Shown here in pieces: positions 10,453 to 19,156 of a stretch of DNA of 64,000 nt. The notes under the pieces are model-generated. The model made no database searches. It was not told the origin of the DNA and worked only from the letters and a program-made list of their open reading frames with translations. Numbering within the stretch: the first letter of the stretch is position 1; each line of letters starts with the position of its first letter. The DNA is from Vibrio diabolicus (GTDB taxonomy: Bacteria > Pseudomonadota > Gammaproteobacteria > Enterobacterales > Vibrionaceae): the NCBI GenBank assembly GCA_001048675.1, contig CCKK01000002.1, forward strand, positions 974,213-1,038,212, read 5' to 3'. The position numbers and the translations under genes were made by a program.

Positions 10453-10911
10453 TTATTTTACGACCAAAGACAGATCTTCTAACAGAATTTGATAGGTGTT
10501 GTAACCGGTCTTATCCACTTCAATGACTTGTCGCCAATTTGAATTTTCAATATCTCGAAACGCTGCGACAATGCCTAAGTATTCAGTCTTTGGAGACATA
10601 CTTGCCTGATATGTTTCTTTCTGACCTGGAGTTAATGATATTTCATATTTATTCACTAAATCAGGGCCTAAGACTTTTTCACTTTCTTCATAAATTGAAA
10701 AAAAATCCTGACTTTCAAAAAGGGTATTTGATGTTAATTCAAAAACATACACGACTACAGGGGATGGCCTACCATTGGAGTCAGGGTTAATATTGTGATT
10801 TGCTGTTATTTCTAAATCTGAATATGGGTCAACAACTAAATTGGCTGCTGAGCATCCAAATAAAACCATTGAAATTAATAACAAAATGTACTGATAAACT
10901 CTTTTCATCAC
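10453..10911 (-). CDS. tssJ: T6SS outer-membrane lipoprotein TssJ
   Basis: This 152-residue protein has a lipoprotein signal peptide with lipobox LFGC and Cys at about residue 20, followed by a beta-rich domain with VVVYVFELTS and the segment DFFSIYEE that are typical of TssJ. TssJ is the outer-membrane lipoprotein that binds the periplasmic domain of TssM to span the envelope. It lies between tagH (8-base gap) and tssK. Confidence 0.9.
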   Translation of the reverse strand: MMKRVYQYILLLISMVLFGCSAANLVVDPYSDLEITANHNINPDSNGRPSPVVVYVFELTSNTLFESQDFFSIYEESEKVLGPDLVNKYEISLTPGQKETYQASMSPKTEYLGIVAAFRDIENSNWRQVIEVDKTGYNTYQILLEDLSLVVK

Positions 10912-10919
10912 CCTATTTC

Positions 10920-12113
10920 CTAGCTTTTATTTTTTAATGCTAACTCATAGTGTTTAGCGAAATCTTCTAAATAAAATGGAGATTCTTTATTGATAATGTC
11001 ATCGGATAGCTTTTCATGAATATCCTCAAACCGCTTCCAACTTTGAGCATATTTTCTTGCTGGAATAACCTTATTAATAACCGTGTCTTTAGCTAAAGCT
11101 TCTGAGTATATCGACGTAGGCTCAACAAGCGACATAACACTTGAAACCGTACCCTCAACACCTTTCATTAACGCTTGTTCATGATTTTCTATATCACTAA
11201 ACGCTTCTTTAATGGCTGCACTTGGTTTTAGGAAACTTGCAGTTTGACGGTTATATAAGTTATGAATTGCATCTTCTAAATTCGCAGAGAACTTCAGAGG
11301 ATTATTTTCTGACTTCCGAAACGCAGTATGACTAAGTCGATTTGTTTGTTTAAATACCGCTCGATTGTGCAGCGTTTCCATTAAACCAACTAACATCAAA
11401 GAAAATGATTCCCCCAGTTGTTCAAACCATTGCTCTCTGTTATCGCTGGGAATCATCGTTGGATCAATACCCGCTCCTTTAATGAACGCCGCAAGCTCGC
11501 TCCCTTTACTATCAAATTTGGGAGTTGATTGACGTTCTAGCTGTCGTGGGGTTTCCGGTACAGGTGTAGGATCTACACTCTGTTTTTCTGGTTTGGGGAT
11601 ATCAATAAAATCATCGACTAAGCCAATATCTAGTTGAAAATCCGAAGGAACACTCTCATTCAAAAGCTCACTGGCACTAAGGCCGAGGTCTACAAACTCT
11701 GCTTCAGATGAACTCGAGAATGCTTCAGGTTCTGAACTGGAACGAAAGTTACTTTCCTGATTATGGAATGCCTCAGTGCTAGTTTGAATACTTACTGAAA
11801 TTTGGTAATCCCCTAAACTAACCGTATCGTCGTCACTTAGTGCAATCTCATTTCCTTGGCCCACAGGTGTCACAGCGTTATTAACAAACGTGCCATTAGT
11901 TGATAAGTCTTTTATCAAGTATTTATCACCAAACTTGATGAGCTCTCCGTGAGTTCCGGATACTACTCTTTCAGGGTCTGGCAGTGTCCAATCACATTGC
12001 TCAGACCGACCAAACGTAACTTTGGCATGCTCATCACTTGATTCAAACACAAACTCACTCTCAATCTCTGGAGTAAATTTGTGAAAACTTGTTATGGTTA
12101 AAACCAACTTCAT
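10920..12113 (-). CDS. tagH: T6SS-associated FHA-domain protein TagH (Fha)
   Basis: This 397-residue protein begins with a forkhead-associated domain at about residues 20-110 (FGRSEQCDWTLPDP, SGTHGELI, DLSTNGTFVN), then a Ser/Pro/Glu-rich linker, and a C-terminal T6SS FHA domain from about residue 200. FHA domains bind phosphothreonine; in the T6SS threonine pathway this protein is phosphorylated by PpkA and promotes assembly. Start is supported by GAGG five bases upstream. It is the first gene of the minus-strand operon, divergent from the kinase gene. Confidence 0.9.
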   Translation of the reverse strand: MKLVLTITSFHKFTPEIESEFVFESSDEHAKVTFGRSEQCDWTLPDPERVVSGTHGELIKFGDKYLIKDLSTNGTFVNNAVTPVGQGNEIALSDDDTVSLGDYQISVSIQTSTEAFHNQESNFRSSSEPEAFSSSSEAEFVDLGLSASELLNESVPSDFQLDIGLVDDFIDIPKPEKQSVDPTPVPETPRQLERQSTPKFDSKGSELAAFIKGAGIDPTMIPSDNREQWFEQLGESFSLMLVGLMETLHNRAVFKQTNRLSHTAFRKSENNPLKFSANLEDAIHNLYNRQTASFLKPSAAIKEAFSDIENHEQALMKGVEGTVSSVMSLVEPTSIYSEALAKDTVINKVIPARKYAQSWKRFEDIHEKLSDDIINKESPFYLEDFAKHYELALKNKS

Positions 12114-12425
12114 GTAAACCTCGCCAAAGACCTGCTAAATATTATTTTTAATTTTATTATTAGTCACTTTCTTATTAACAGTAAGATTAATAAAAACCTT
12201 AAACCTGCCATTGAAAATCATGCACGGAATAATGAATCATTTTTTTATCAAAGCAATCACGTAATGTTCAACAATTTTAATTATCCAACCAAGTTCAAAT
12301 TTTTGACACTTAGACTTTCATCAATAAAAAAACGAATGTTAGTTTGGCCGCGAAATTCTAACATAATGACTTTTCATTGAGCAGAAAGGTATATATTCCC
12401 CCATCATTTATACGGAGTTCTTGTG
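12114..12425. promoter_or_regulatory. Divergent intergenic region between tagH and the kinase gene
   Basis: This AT-rich stretch of about 310 bases separates the tagH-to-tssC operon from the divergent kinase gene and must hold the promoters of both. I could not identify a convincing sigma-54 element or an operator palindrome. A GGAG ribosome site lies just before the kinase start. Confidence 0.6.
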
Positions 12426-14576
12426 ATGGAAGACAGCAATAAAAACAATTCTATAAATAATAAAGATAGCGGAGACAAAACTAAAATTGTAAAGACTCAA
12501 AAACGAGACAATGCAATTCAATCAAATAAAGTTGCTAGCAATGAAGGCTCCGTTCAAAATAAAAATGAAACAAATACAAAACTGTCTCAAAAAGAAAACA
12601 CTCCGTTAGTTAATAAGAAAATAAACAATAAAAATAACACATCAAATAATGACAAAGATGTTATTAATGAGAATTTAATAGGCACAACTGTCAAAAATCG
12701 ATATGAAATCGAGTCGGTTCTTGGCCATGGCGGACTTTGTGATGTTTATTTGGCAAAAGATAAGATATTAGAATCTTCAGGTTCAGAAACCCCTTACGTA
12801 GCATTAAAGATTTTACAAAAAGAGTTTGCATCTCAACCAGAGACTGCACGCATGTTGATACGTGAAGCTCAGCAAACACAAAGATTAAGTCACCCTAATA
12901 TTATTAGGGTTTTTGATTTTGGTGTCGATGGCGAAATATATTTCTTAGTGATGGAATATATTAATGGGGAAACATTAGAGAATTTAATACAACGATCTAG
13001 GCCGCATGGGCTGAAGTTTAATGCAACTTTATCGATTCTAAATCAGGTACTTGACGCCCTGTCTTACGCCCATTCACTTGGTGTCGTGCATGCCGATTTA
13101 AAGCCCGCTAACGTCATTTTAACGTCTGAAGGTAATGTTAAATTACTCGACTTTGGTGTATCTAAAACTCATCAATTAAAGCAAGATCAATACGCAGCTA
13201 AACGTAAATCCGAAAATGTGGAGACTCTTGGTTATACTCCAAACTACGCATCGCTCAACTTGTTGTCGGGTAAAGAGCCAAACTTAAGCGACGATATGTT
13301 TGCGCTATTTTGTATTGCTTACGAGTTATTGAGTTGCAAGCATCCTTATTCAAGAACTCCTGTTAATGAAGCTCTCAAAAAGAAAATGAAGGTCTCGAAA
13401 CCTGCTAATATGCCAGCATCTAAGTGGCCTATCTTTGCACGCGTGTTTTCAACTGGCATCATCCCCAAAGACCTTACCCCAGAGCAGTTAAAACAAAAGT
13501 TGAACATGCGATATTGGCCTATCGTTAGCGGTGTAGCTGCAAGCGTACTATTGGTTACCGGAATCGTATTTGGCTATCAACAACAACAAGAAACCATCTC
13601 TGATTTAGAAATAGCGATTAACAAGCAAAATGATCAGATTAATGGGCAGGAATGGTTGCTTGATACACCGCCAGAAAAAAGCTTGTCACTGATTAATAGT
13701 GAGAAAAACTTACACCCGGTGATTAAAGCTGGCTTACTACGACAGCACAAGAGCTACCTTCTAAGTGAGTTTGAATCTGAGATTGATCAGGTTCTGAATT
13801 CTGATGCTAACAACTATCCAAATTATGATGAAATCGAGTCTGTACTAAACAAAGCAAAAGCCTACTACCCTGACTCACATAAAATTGAAGTTCTGGCGTT
13901 AGATATTCAATCAAGCAAGCACTCAACATTGCTTTCGATAGCCAGACAAATCAATAGCCAACTGGAAAAGTCTCGATACAGTAAAGAAGAAGACAGTAAG
14001 TCCATCTATGAACTGAAAGATGAGTTAAATCAAATTCATCAGGATTACCCATTTACACCAAGCTCATTATCTAGCGATGTTTTTGGTAAACACCTAACTG
14101 AAGCACTCAAAAATAAAGATGCTGCAGCACTTGTTGCGCTAATTAAGGTTGGGAATACTTTCTTCTCAAACGTTGAAGAGCATCAAAACAACTTAAAAAT
14201 AAGCAACGCGATGAAAGATGCAGTTCTCGAAATGAAACTGTATGAGACCGCGCTAGACTCTAAGGATCCTCTACCATTTCCGGACGAGGCTGCTCGAATT
14301 TTGTTCCAAGAGGAATTTGAAAACTTCTATTACCGCCTAGAAAAGGCAAGAACAACAACTCACCTCGATAACTTAGTGAAAGATGTTGATCAGTTTTCGA
14401 AGAACTTTCCTATCGGTTTTCAAGATATTAACGATTTGAGATTCAAAACTGCAGATAAATACCTGCGCTTCTCCGACATACTACTCAATAAGAGAAGGAC
14501 CACAAGCGCAAGACGTGCAATGAAGAAGGCGAACGAGTTAATGAAGCAGGTAGAACAGGACTCCAAGCAAAGCTAA
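12426..14576 (+). CDS. ppkA: T6SS-associated Ser/Thr protein kinase (PpkA type)
   Basis: This protein has about 716 residues. An Asn/Lys/Ser-rich low-complexity region covers roughly residues 1-85. The kinase domain follows at about 90-345 with glycine loop GHGG, catalytic Lys near 128 (YVALKIL), catalytic loop HADLKPAN near 222 and DFGVSK near 242. The Arg of the HRD motif is Ala, so it is a non-RD kinase. One transmembrane segment near 363-385 is followed by a helical domain. In T6SS threonine signalling the kinase phosphorylates the FHA protein. GGAG suits the ATG, but a GTG at 12423 is possible. It is divergent from the structural operon and followed by a strong terminator. Confidence 0.88.
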   Translation: MEDSNKNNSINNKDSGDKTKIVKTQKRDNAIQSNKVASNEGSVQNKNETNTKLSQKENTPLVNKKINNKNNTSNNDKDVINENLIGTTVKNRYEIESVLGHGGLCDVYLAKDKILESSGSETPYVALKILQKEFASQPETARMLIREAQQTQRLSHPNIIRVFDFGVDGEIYFLVMEYINGETLENLIQRSRPHGLKFNATLSILNQVLDALSYAHSLGVVHADLKPANVILTSEGNVKLLDFGVSKTHQLKQDQYAAKRKSENVETLGYTPNYASLNLLSGKEPNLSDDMFALFCIAYELLSCKHPYSRTPVNEALKKKMKVSKPANMPASKWPIFARVFSTGIIPKDLTPEQLKQKLNMRYWPIVSGVAASVLLVTGIVFGYQQQQETISDLEIAINKQNDQINGQEWLLDTPPEKSLSLINSEKNLHPVIKAGLLRQHKSYLLSEFESEIDQVLNSDANNYPNYDEIESVLNKAKAYYPDSHKIEVLALDIQSSKHSTLLSIARQINSQLEKSRYSKEEDSKSIYELKDELNQIHQDYPFTPSSLSSDVFGKHLTEALKNKDAAALVALIKVGNTFFSNVEEHQNNLKISNAMKDAVLEMKLYETALDSKDPLPFPDEAARILFQEEFENFYYRLEKARTTTHLDNLVKDVDQFSKNFPIGFQDINDLRFKTADKYLRFSDILLNKRRTTSARRAMKKANELMKQVEQDSKQS

Positions 14577-14582
14577 TTGTAC

Positions 14583-14607
14583 AAAAGGGGCGCAAGGCCC
14601 CTTTTTT
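14583..14607 (+). terminator. Rho-independent terminator after the kinase gene
   Basis: The arms AAGGGGC and GCCCCTT flank a five-base loop and are followed by a T run, directly downstream of the kinase stop codon. Confidence 0.9.
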
Positions 14608-15006
14608 GCGTCAAGCTACTTGCCATTATGCAACTAGGTTGCTAGCTTGTATTTGTACTCAATTAGGAGAGTTAACCTTGACTGAAGGAATAGTCAAAGT
14701 TGGCGAGCGCTTGGCTTACTTGTTTGGTGATTACTTTAAACTAGGTAGACAAGACTGTTCCCAACCCAGCATTTTATTTGGAACCCACTATCACGTAACT
14801 TGTGTTGCCACGACACGAGTGCAAAATGCTTTGCACAAAAGATTAGATCATAGACACTTGTATATAAGTCAAAGTGTACCGAACAATAACTTTGTTTTTA
14901 TGAGTCTAGCTCAAGTGATAAGCACACTGTTCAGCGCTCAACCTCCCCCCACTTCAACATTTCTATCCGATACATTTTTCTACCTCGCGGTTAGTCAGAG
15001 GTAAAC
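14608..15006. other. Gene-free stretch upstream of the HPt gene
   Basis: About 400 bases without a supported gene. An open frame of 132 codons crosses it, but it starts inside the terminator, has no recognisable family features and no ribosome site. Promoters for the HPt gene probably lie here; I could not pick one with confidence. Confidence 0.5.
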
Positions 15007-15342
15007 ATGATTAATTTTGATGTTCTCAATAAATACATGGAGAACGACGTAGATCTTATCGTCACCGTTTTTTCCACATACTTAGAAGACCACGCCAATG
15101 ACATACAGCGTATCAATGAGTTGTACGCAAACAAATGTTGGCCGGAACTCTACTTATTGGCTCACAGTCTAAAGGGCATTCTAGAGAGCTTTGGTGAAGA
15201 AACCGCTGTCATTGTTTTCACAAAAATAGAAGCAGAAACAAGAAACGATAACGAGCCAGATAGCTCAGATATAGCTATAGTTACTAAAGAGCTAGCTGCC
15301 ATTAATCAACAAATCTTTGCTTACTTGAAGAATATGCAATAA
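15007..15342 (+). CDS. HPt domain phosphotransfer protein
   Basis: This 111-residue protein is a stand-alone histidine phosphotransfer domain. The phosphorylatable His is residue 53 in the motif LLAHSLKGILESFG, within a four-helix arrangement of the expected size. HPt proteins relay phosphate between a hybrid sensor kinase and a response regulator; no hybrid kinase is encoded here, so its donor is elsewhere. The only nearby receiver is the response regulator-PP2C phosphatase at 16122-17315, a plausible partner. The ribosome site AGAGG is five bases before the ATG. It is followed 28 bases later by a 65-residue gene. Confidence 0.88.
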   Translation: MINFDVLNKYMENDVDLIVTVFSTYLEDHANDIQRINELYANKCWPELYLLAHSLKGILESFGEETAVIVFTKIEAETRNDNEPDSSDIAIVTKELAAINQQIFAYLKNMQ

Positions 15343-15370
15343 AACAAATTAAGGCTTAACTGGGGGAAAT

Positions 15371-15568
15371 ATGGCAATGAACAATAGCAATTTCAAGGAG
15401 CTGATTGAGTCTCTCAAAGACTTAACGCCAACTCAAAAGAGGTACTTGCTTAGTCGTACAAAGATGGCGTTAGATGATGAGAGCAATATGCTAAACATCA
15501 GTGATATACTGACACCAGAAGAGTTGGAAGCATTGTTGTCGCCTGCACCAACTACAAATACAAAATAA
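15371..15568 (+). CDS. Small protein with a FliM-like N-terminal peptide motif
   Basis: This 65-residue acidic protein is preceded by a GGGGGA ribosome site and follows the HPt gene, so it is probably translated from the same transcript. I do not recognise a family. Its C-terminal segment DILTPEELEALLSPAP resembles the N-terminal peptide of FliM (LSQxEIDALL type), which docks phosphorylated CheY. A role as a receiver-binding peptide in the adjacent phosphorelay is therefore conceivable but is only inferred from this short similarity. No signal peptide or membrane segment is seen. Confidence 0.65.
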   Translation: MAMNNSNFKELIESLKDLTPTQKRYLLSRTKMALDDESNMLNISDILTPEELEALLSPAPTTNTK

Positions 15569-15600
15569 CAATGATATACAACGTAACCGTCAGATTAACG

Positions 15601-16098
15601 CTAGGGACCAGGTGGGGTGAATAGATCTTGCTTGGTTGTTAGTTTTTCTCCGTTCTTCTTCACTAAAACAAACGTGTTTTTTCCAATCTCTTTTTCTAAC
15701 TTGAACTGGTCAGATAATTGAGCGACTAACATAAGTCCACGACCTGAAGCAGACCAACTATCATCATCCATTAAGTTAGGAGCCTCAATCTGTTTATTTT
15801 TATGTTGGTTGAATGTCATTTCATTGATTGACGCTCCGTAGTCAGAAACCCTAAGTTCAATGAAATCTGACATTTGGTCGCATCTAATCCTACATTCCAC
15901 GTCTATCGGCTTGCCTTCAATTTCGCTGTAAGAATGGACGTAAGCATTGTTCATAAGCTCAACAACACAAAGCTCCAATGACTGAGCCGTACTTAACGAT
16001 ACTTGATTATCCATTAAAAACTTAGCAACCTCTTTGCTCGCACTTCGAGAGCGAGTAAGGGATCCACCGTAAGTTCGTTTAAACTCGCTCTGGAACAT
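15601..16098 (-). CDS. RsbW-like anti-sigma factor / HATPase_c protein
   Basis: This 165-residue protein is a GHKL ATPase of the RsbW/SpoIIAB class: N box ELMNNAYVHSY near residues 68-78, a VSDYG segment, and the glycine-rich ATP lid SGRGLMLV near 118-125. Such proteins are Ser kinases that phosphorylate a STAS anti-sigma antagonist and sequester a target. It is encoded 23 bases after the response regulator-PP2C phosphatase, its expected antagonist in a partner-switching module. No STAS protein is encoded nearby. Ribosome site AAAGGA supports the start. Confidence 0.85.
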   Translation of the reverse strand: MFQSEFKRTYGGSLTRSRSASKEVAKFLMDNQVSLSTAQSLELCVVELMNNAYVHSYSEIEGKPIDVECRIRCDQMSDFIELRVSDYGASINEMTFNQHKNKQIEAPNLMDDDSWSASGRGLMLVAQLSDQFKLEKEIGKNTFVLVKKNGEKLTTKQDLFTPPGP

Positions 16099-16121
16099 TC
16101 TTTTCCTTTATCCCTAGGCTA

Positions 16122-17315
16122 TCAGCCACGCCACCTTACTTGTAAAAGACTCGCATCATCATCAAACTCATCTTTGTTCTGCCAAGATTGTACTTGTTCA
16201 AAGACACATCTAGCCTGCACTTCTACTTCTAATTGCGAAGTACAAACAGCTTTTATACTTGATGCCAACCTTTGTACTGAAAACATCGCATCGCCTCGCC
16301 TTGCTTCTATCAAACCATCCGAATAAAGCCATACTACATCCCCCTCACTCAGAATAATTTTATTACCAACGTACTCCATCGGCTGCAAAGCGCCAATCAT
16401 AAAGTTGTCTTCACCCGCCAGCTCTGTAGTTTCGGTGCTCGCTCGCCAAATAAGGAATTTAGGATGACCAGCAGTACAATAGCGAAGTTGTCCTGATTCT
16501 GTATTAAGAATGGCATAAACCATAGTGAAATAAAGCTGACTGTTTCTAGTTTGCTGATACCGTCGGTTTAGCCGATCAATAACGGCTGCTGGTTCACTGA
16601 TACAGTAGTCGCCATCTCTTAGCTCCATGGTTATCGAATCAGGTCCCAGATTTTGAGATAACGTCTGTTGGATAGAAAAAGCCATCAAAGCAGACGAAAC
16701 ACCATGACCTGAAACATCGAAAACATAAAATGCGACATGTTGTTCATCAAGCTCAAAATACCCCAACATGTCACCACCAATCTGGGAGCACGGTTTGTAG
16801 GCGTAACTAAATTGCATGTTCTGGATAGACGACTCCGCTGGGAGTAGTTGCTCCATCAGGTGACTAGCATACTGTAAATCTTGATGGATCATTCGATAGG
16901 CTGCATCTAACTCTTTATTTCTATCAACGAGTTTGTTGTGCAGCTGCAGAGTTCGGAAACCCGCTCGAATTCTCGCTTGAAGTTCTTCGACAGACGTTTT
17001 CTTATCCACAAAGTCATCTGCGCCAGCATCGATGCCTTTCACGATCGAGCTTTGGTCATTTCTAGAGGACAATAAAACAAAGAAAATGTAACGTTCGCTA
17101 ACTTGCGATTTTAATTGCCGACACAGCTCAATACCATTAATGCCAGGCATCATTAAGTCACTCAGTACAAACTGAATATCTTTGCGATAAGTCAGCACTT
17201 CAAGTGCGGATTGTCCGTCTTCAACAGCAATAACTTCATATCCCTGCTTTTCTAATGCACTGCTGATATAAAGTAGTACTGTTTTACTGTCATCGACCAA
17301 AAGAATGGATTTCAT
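16122..17315 (-). CDS. Response regulator with PP2C (SpoIIE/RsbU-type) phosphatase output
   Basis: This 397-residue protein has a receiver domain at about residues 1-120 with phosphoacceptor Asp53 (VLSDLMMPG) and the acidic pair DD at 8-9, a short coiled linker, and a SpoIIE/RsbU-type PP2M phosphatase domain from about 175 (GGDMLGYFE, VFDVSGHGVSSALMA, AGHPKFLIW, LYSDGLIEA). It should dephosphorylate a STAS protein when its receiver is phosphorylated. AAGGAGG precedes the ATG. It lies between a small membrane protein and an RsbW-like ATPase on one strand, forming a partner-switching operon beside the T6SS. Confidence 0.9.
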   Translation of the reverse strand: MKSILLVDDSKTVLLYISSALEKQGYEVIAVEDGQSALEVLTYRKDIQFVLSDLMMPGINGIELCRQLKSQVSERYIFFVLLSSRNDQSSIVKGIDAGADDFVDKKTSVEELQARIRAGFRTLQLHNKLVDRNKELDAAYRMIHQDLQYASHLMEQLLPAESSIQNMQFSYAYKPCSQIGGDMLGYFELDEQHVAFYVFDVSGHGVSSALMAFSIQQTLSQNLGPDSITMELRDGDYCISEPAAVIDRLNRRYQQTRNSQLYFTMVYAILNTESGQLRYCTAGHPKFLIWRASTETTELAGEDNFMIGALQPMEYVGNKIILSEGDVVWLYSDGLIEARRGDAMFSVQRLASSIKAVCTSQLEVEVQARCVFEQVQSWQNKDEFDDDASLLQVRWRG

Positions 17316-17344
17316 TCGCCTCCTTAAGACGGTAGTCGGGCACG

Positions 17345-17605
17345 CTAACGCAGAACACTAGTCACTGATTGCTCATTTCTAAAACGACTATAATCTTCAG
17401 CTAATAACTGGTGTTGATATCGAGTGTAAGAAAGCGCCTCATTGGAGATTAATATCTGATGCTCTTTCTCTATTAACTGACTTTGCAGTTTTTCAATCTG
17501 TTCATTCTGCTGTGTGTTATTGAGGTACAGCGCGACGAGACCAAAGACCGAAACCATTAAAAGAGCAATAAGAACATTATTGATAGTTTTAACTTGAATA
17601 CGCAT
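17345..17605 (-). CDS. Small membrane protein with coiled coil, unknown function
   Basis: This 86-residue protein has one N-terminal transmembrane segment near residues 10-28 (VLIALLMVSVFGLVALYL) and a predicted coiled coil near 30-60 (QNEQIEKLQSQLIEKEHQ). I do not recognise a family. It is the first gene of the operon that continues with the response regulator-PP2C protein 29 bases downstream, and AAGGAG supports the start. A role as a membrane anchor or accessory of that switch is only inferred from position. Confidence 0.75.
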   Translation of the reverse strand: MRIQVKTINNVLIALLMVSVFGLVALYLNNTQQNEQIEKLQSQLIEKEHQILISNEALSYTRYQHQLLAEDYSRFRNEQSVTSVLR

Positions 17606-17819
17606 GACCTCTCCTTGTCTATTAATAGACTTCCCACTATGAAAAGAACGTCTACAGACTAAGAGCGCTAGGCTCTAAAACGCATTGAAGCCCATTGAGG
17701 TTGTTTTTCCAATTATAGGCGATAGGAGACAAAATAAAGAAAAAAGCTGAAGAATTTGAATATCCTTGTGAATTCGAAAGGCAATAGCAGCGAGCAATGA
17801 TCTACTCGCTGCTGGTACA

Positions 17820-18434
17820 TCAACTTAGAAATGCAGGCCGAGCTGAAACTTGCTCATACCAACGCGCAATGTTTGGTGCAGTAGTAAGCACATCGATTTC
17901 TAGGCCTTTAATTGCAAAACCAATCAAAATAAAGCCTGTAATATCGACGATAGTAAAATGGTCAGCGGCAATGAACTCGCTTTCACCAAGTCGCTTATCT
18001 AACAACGGTAAAAACTCTTGCACGCGTTGCTTGGACTCTTCACCCCACTCTTTAACACAACGCTCTCTATCTTCATAGATAGCTGTGATGTTTCTAAATG
18101 CTTGAAAAGCAGCATACAGACCTTGAAACTCCACCACGCGATGCCACATTTCCACTTGCGCGCGCTCAAGTTGGTTTGCCCCAAACAGAGCTAAATTATT
18201 TTCAAACGCTTCATCCAGATAACGACAAATTGCGACGCTCTCACAAATCGTCGTGCCATCTTCAAGCTCAAGCAATGGCACTTTTCCATTGACGCTTTTT
18301 TGCTTGAAATCTTCCGCTAGATTTTCGCCGTCACGCACATTTAAAGCGATGCGTTCAACATCGCCACCAATTTCCTTTAAAAAAATGCTAACTCGCTTAC
18401 AACTTGGAGTTATCGCGGTTTCGTAGAGCTTCAT
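17820..18434 (-). CDS. Glutathione S-transferase family protein
   Basis: This 204-residue protein has an N-terminal thioredoxin-like domain (MKLYETAITPSCKRVSIFLKE form, with the cis-Pro region VNGKVPLLELEDG and the glutathione-contact ICESVAICRYLD) and a helical C-terminal domain from about residue 85 including FTIVDI. It is a cytosolic GST fold enzyme; the substrate cannot be told from sequence. It is divergent from a TetR gene, and a palindrome in the shared region probably mediates repression, a common arrangement for detoxification genes. AAGGA precedes the ATG. Confidence 0.9.
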   Translation of the reverse strand: MKLYETAITPSCKRVSIFLKEIGGDVERIALNVRDGENLAEDFKQKSVNGKVPLLELEDGTTICESVAICRYLDEAFENNLALFGANQLERAQVEMWHRVVEFQGLYAAFQAFRNITAIYEDRERCVKEWGEESKQRVQEFLPLLDKRLGESEFIAADHFTIVDITGFILIGFAIKGLEIDVLTTAPNIARWYEQVSARPAFLS

Positions 18435-18455
18435 TTTATATCCTTTTTTCTTTTT

Positions 18456-18471
18456 CTAACCGATTGGTTAG
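18456..18471. promoter_or_regulatory. Putative TetR operator palindrome
   Basis: CTAACC and GGTTAG form a perfect inverted repeat around GATT, lying between the GST start and its promoter elements. Its position over the likely transcription start suggests it is the binding site of the divergent TetR regulator. Confidence 0.7.
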
Positions 18472-18476
18472 GATAT

Positions 18477-18506
18477 ACTGTAGCCAGTTTATAAACGATC
18501 AGTCAA
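18477..18506 (-). promoter_or_regulatory. Putative sigma-70 promoter of the GST gene
   Basis: On the minus strand TTGACT (18501-18506) and TACAGT (18477-18482) are spaced by 18 bases, close to the -35/-10 consensus, just upstream of the palindrome and the GST gene. Confidence 0.6.
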
Positions 18507-18579
18507 GAACTTCATTTCCCAAAAGTTGTTCAATAAGTTTAGGAGTGGTTTGAGAAAAACCGCTCAGGTAGGTACGCAT

Positions 18580-19155
18580 ATGGCAAGAAAAGCCAACTTC
18601 GATCGAGAAGAAAAACTATTAGTCGCTATGGACGTTTTTTGGCGCAAAGGTTTCGCTAATACATCCATATCGGATCTCACCGACGAGTTGAACATCAACC
18701 GCTTCAGTCTTTACAACACCTATGGTGACAAGCAACAGCTCTACTACGAAGCGCTCGATACTTACTTGAAAAAGGTCTCGCTACCGTCACTGAATGATTT
18801 GGAAAAAGACGACGCGTCTTTACCTGAGTTGGAATCGTTCCTTAAATCTTTTGCTGAGCTGCAACGCAAACGCAACTGTGGGTGTTTTATTCAAAATGCG
18901 TTGATTGAGCACGCTGGCGAAGACGATGACGTACTGCGCAAAGGGCATTTTTTGTTTGACCATCTTATCGACATCATTGCGGATGCGCTGACCAATGCGC
19001 AAAAAGAAACCTTAGTGCCGAAAACGCTGAAACCAGAAGAGCTCGCTCGTTTCGTTCTCAACAACATGCAAGGTATGCGCGTACTTGGCAAAGCCAAACG
19101 TTATGCAGACTTGGATACGGCGCTTTCCTGCTTGCTGGTTTTAATTAGGAAGTAA
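18580..19155 (+). CDS. TetR family transcriptional regulator
   Basis: This 191-residue protein has a TetR helix-turn-helix at about residues 5-50 (FDREEKLLVAMDVFWRKGF, then TSISDLTDEL and the YNTYGDKQQLYYEAL segment) and a helical ligand-binding C-terminal domain with an RNCGCFIQN stretch. Start choice is uncertain: the ATG at 18580 begins the canonical MARKANFDREE; in-frame TTG codons at 18550, with AGGAG upstream, and 18526 would extend it. It is divergent from the GST gene and probably autoregulated through the palindrome between them. The next gene starts one base after its stop. Confidence 0.88.
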   Translation: MARKANFDREEKLLVAMDVFWRKGFANTSISDLTDELNINRFSLYNTYGDKQQLYYEALDTYLKKVSLPSLNDLEKDDASLPELESFLKSFAELQRKRNCGCFIQNALIEHAGEDDDVLRKGHFLFDHLIDIIADALTNAQKETLVPKTLKPEELARFVLNNMQGMRVLGKAKRYADLDTALSCLLVLIRK

Positions 19156-19156
19156 T

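Noticed and set aside
14606..15004. Open frame of 132 codons after the kinase terminator
   Set aside because: It starts inside the terminator from a non-ATG codon, lacks a ribosome site and has no family-like composition.
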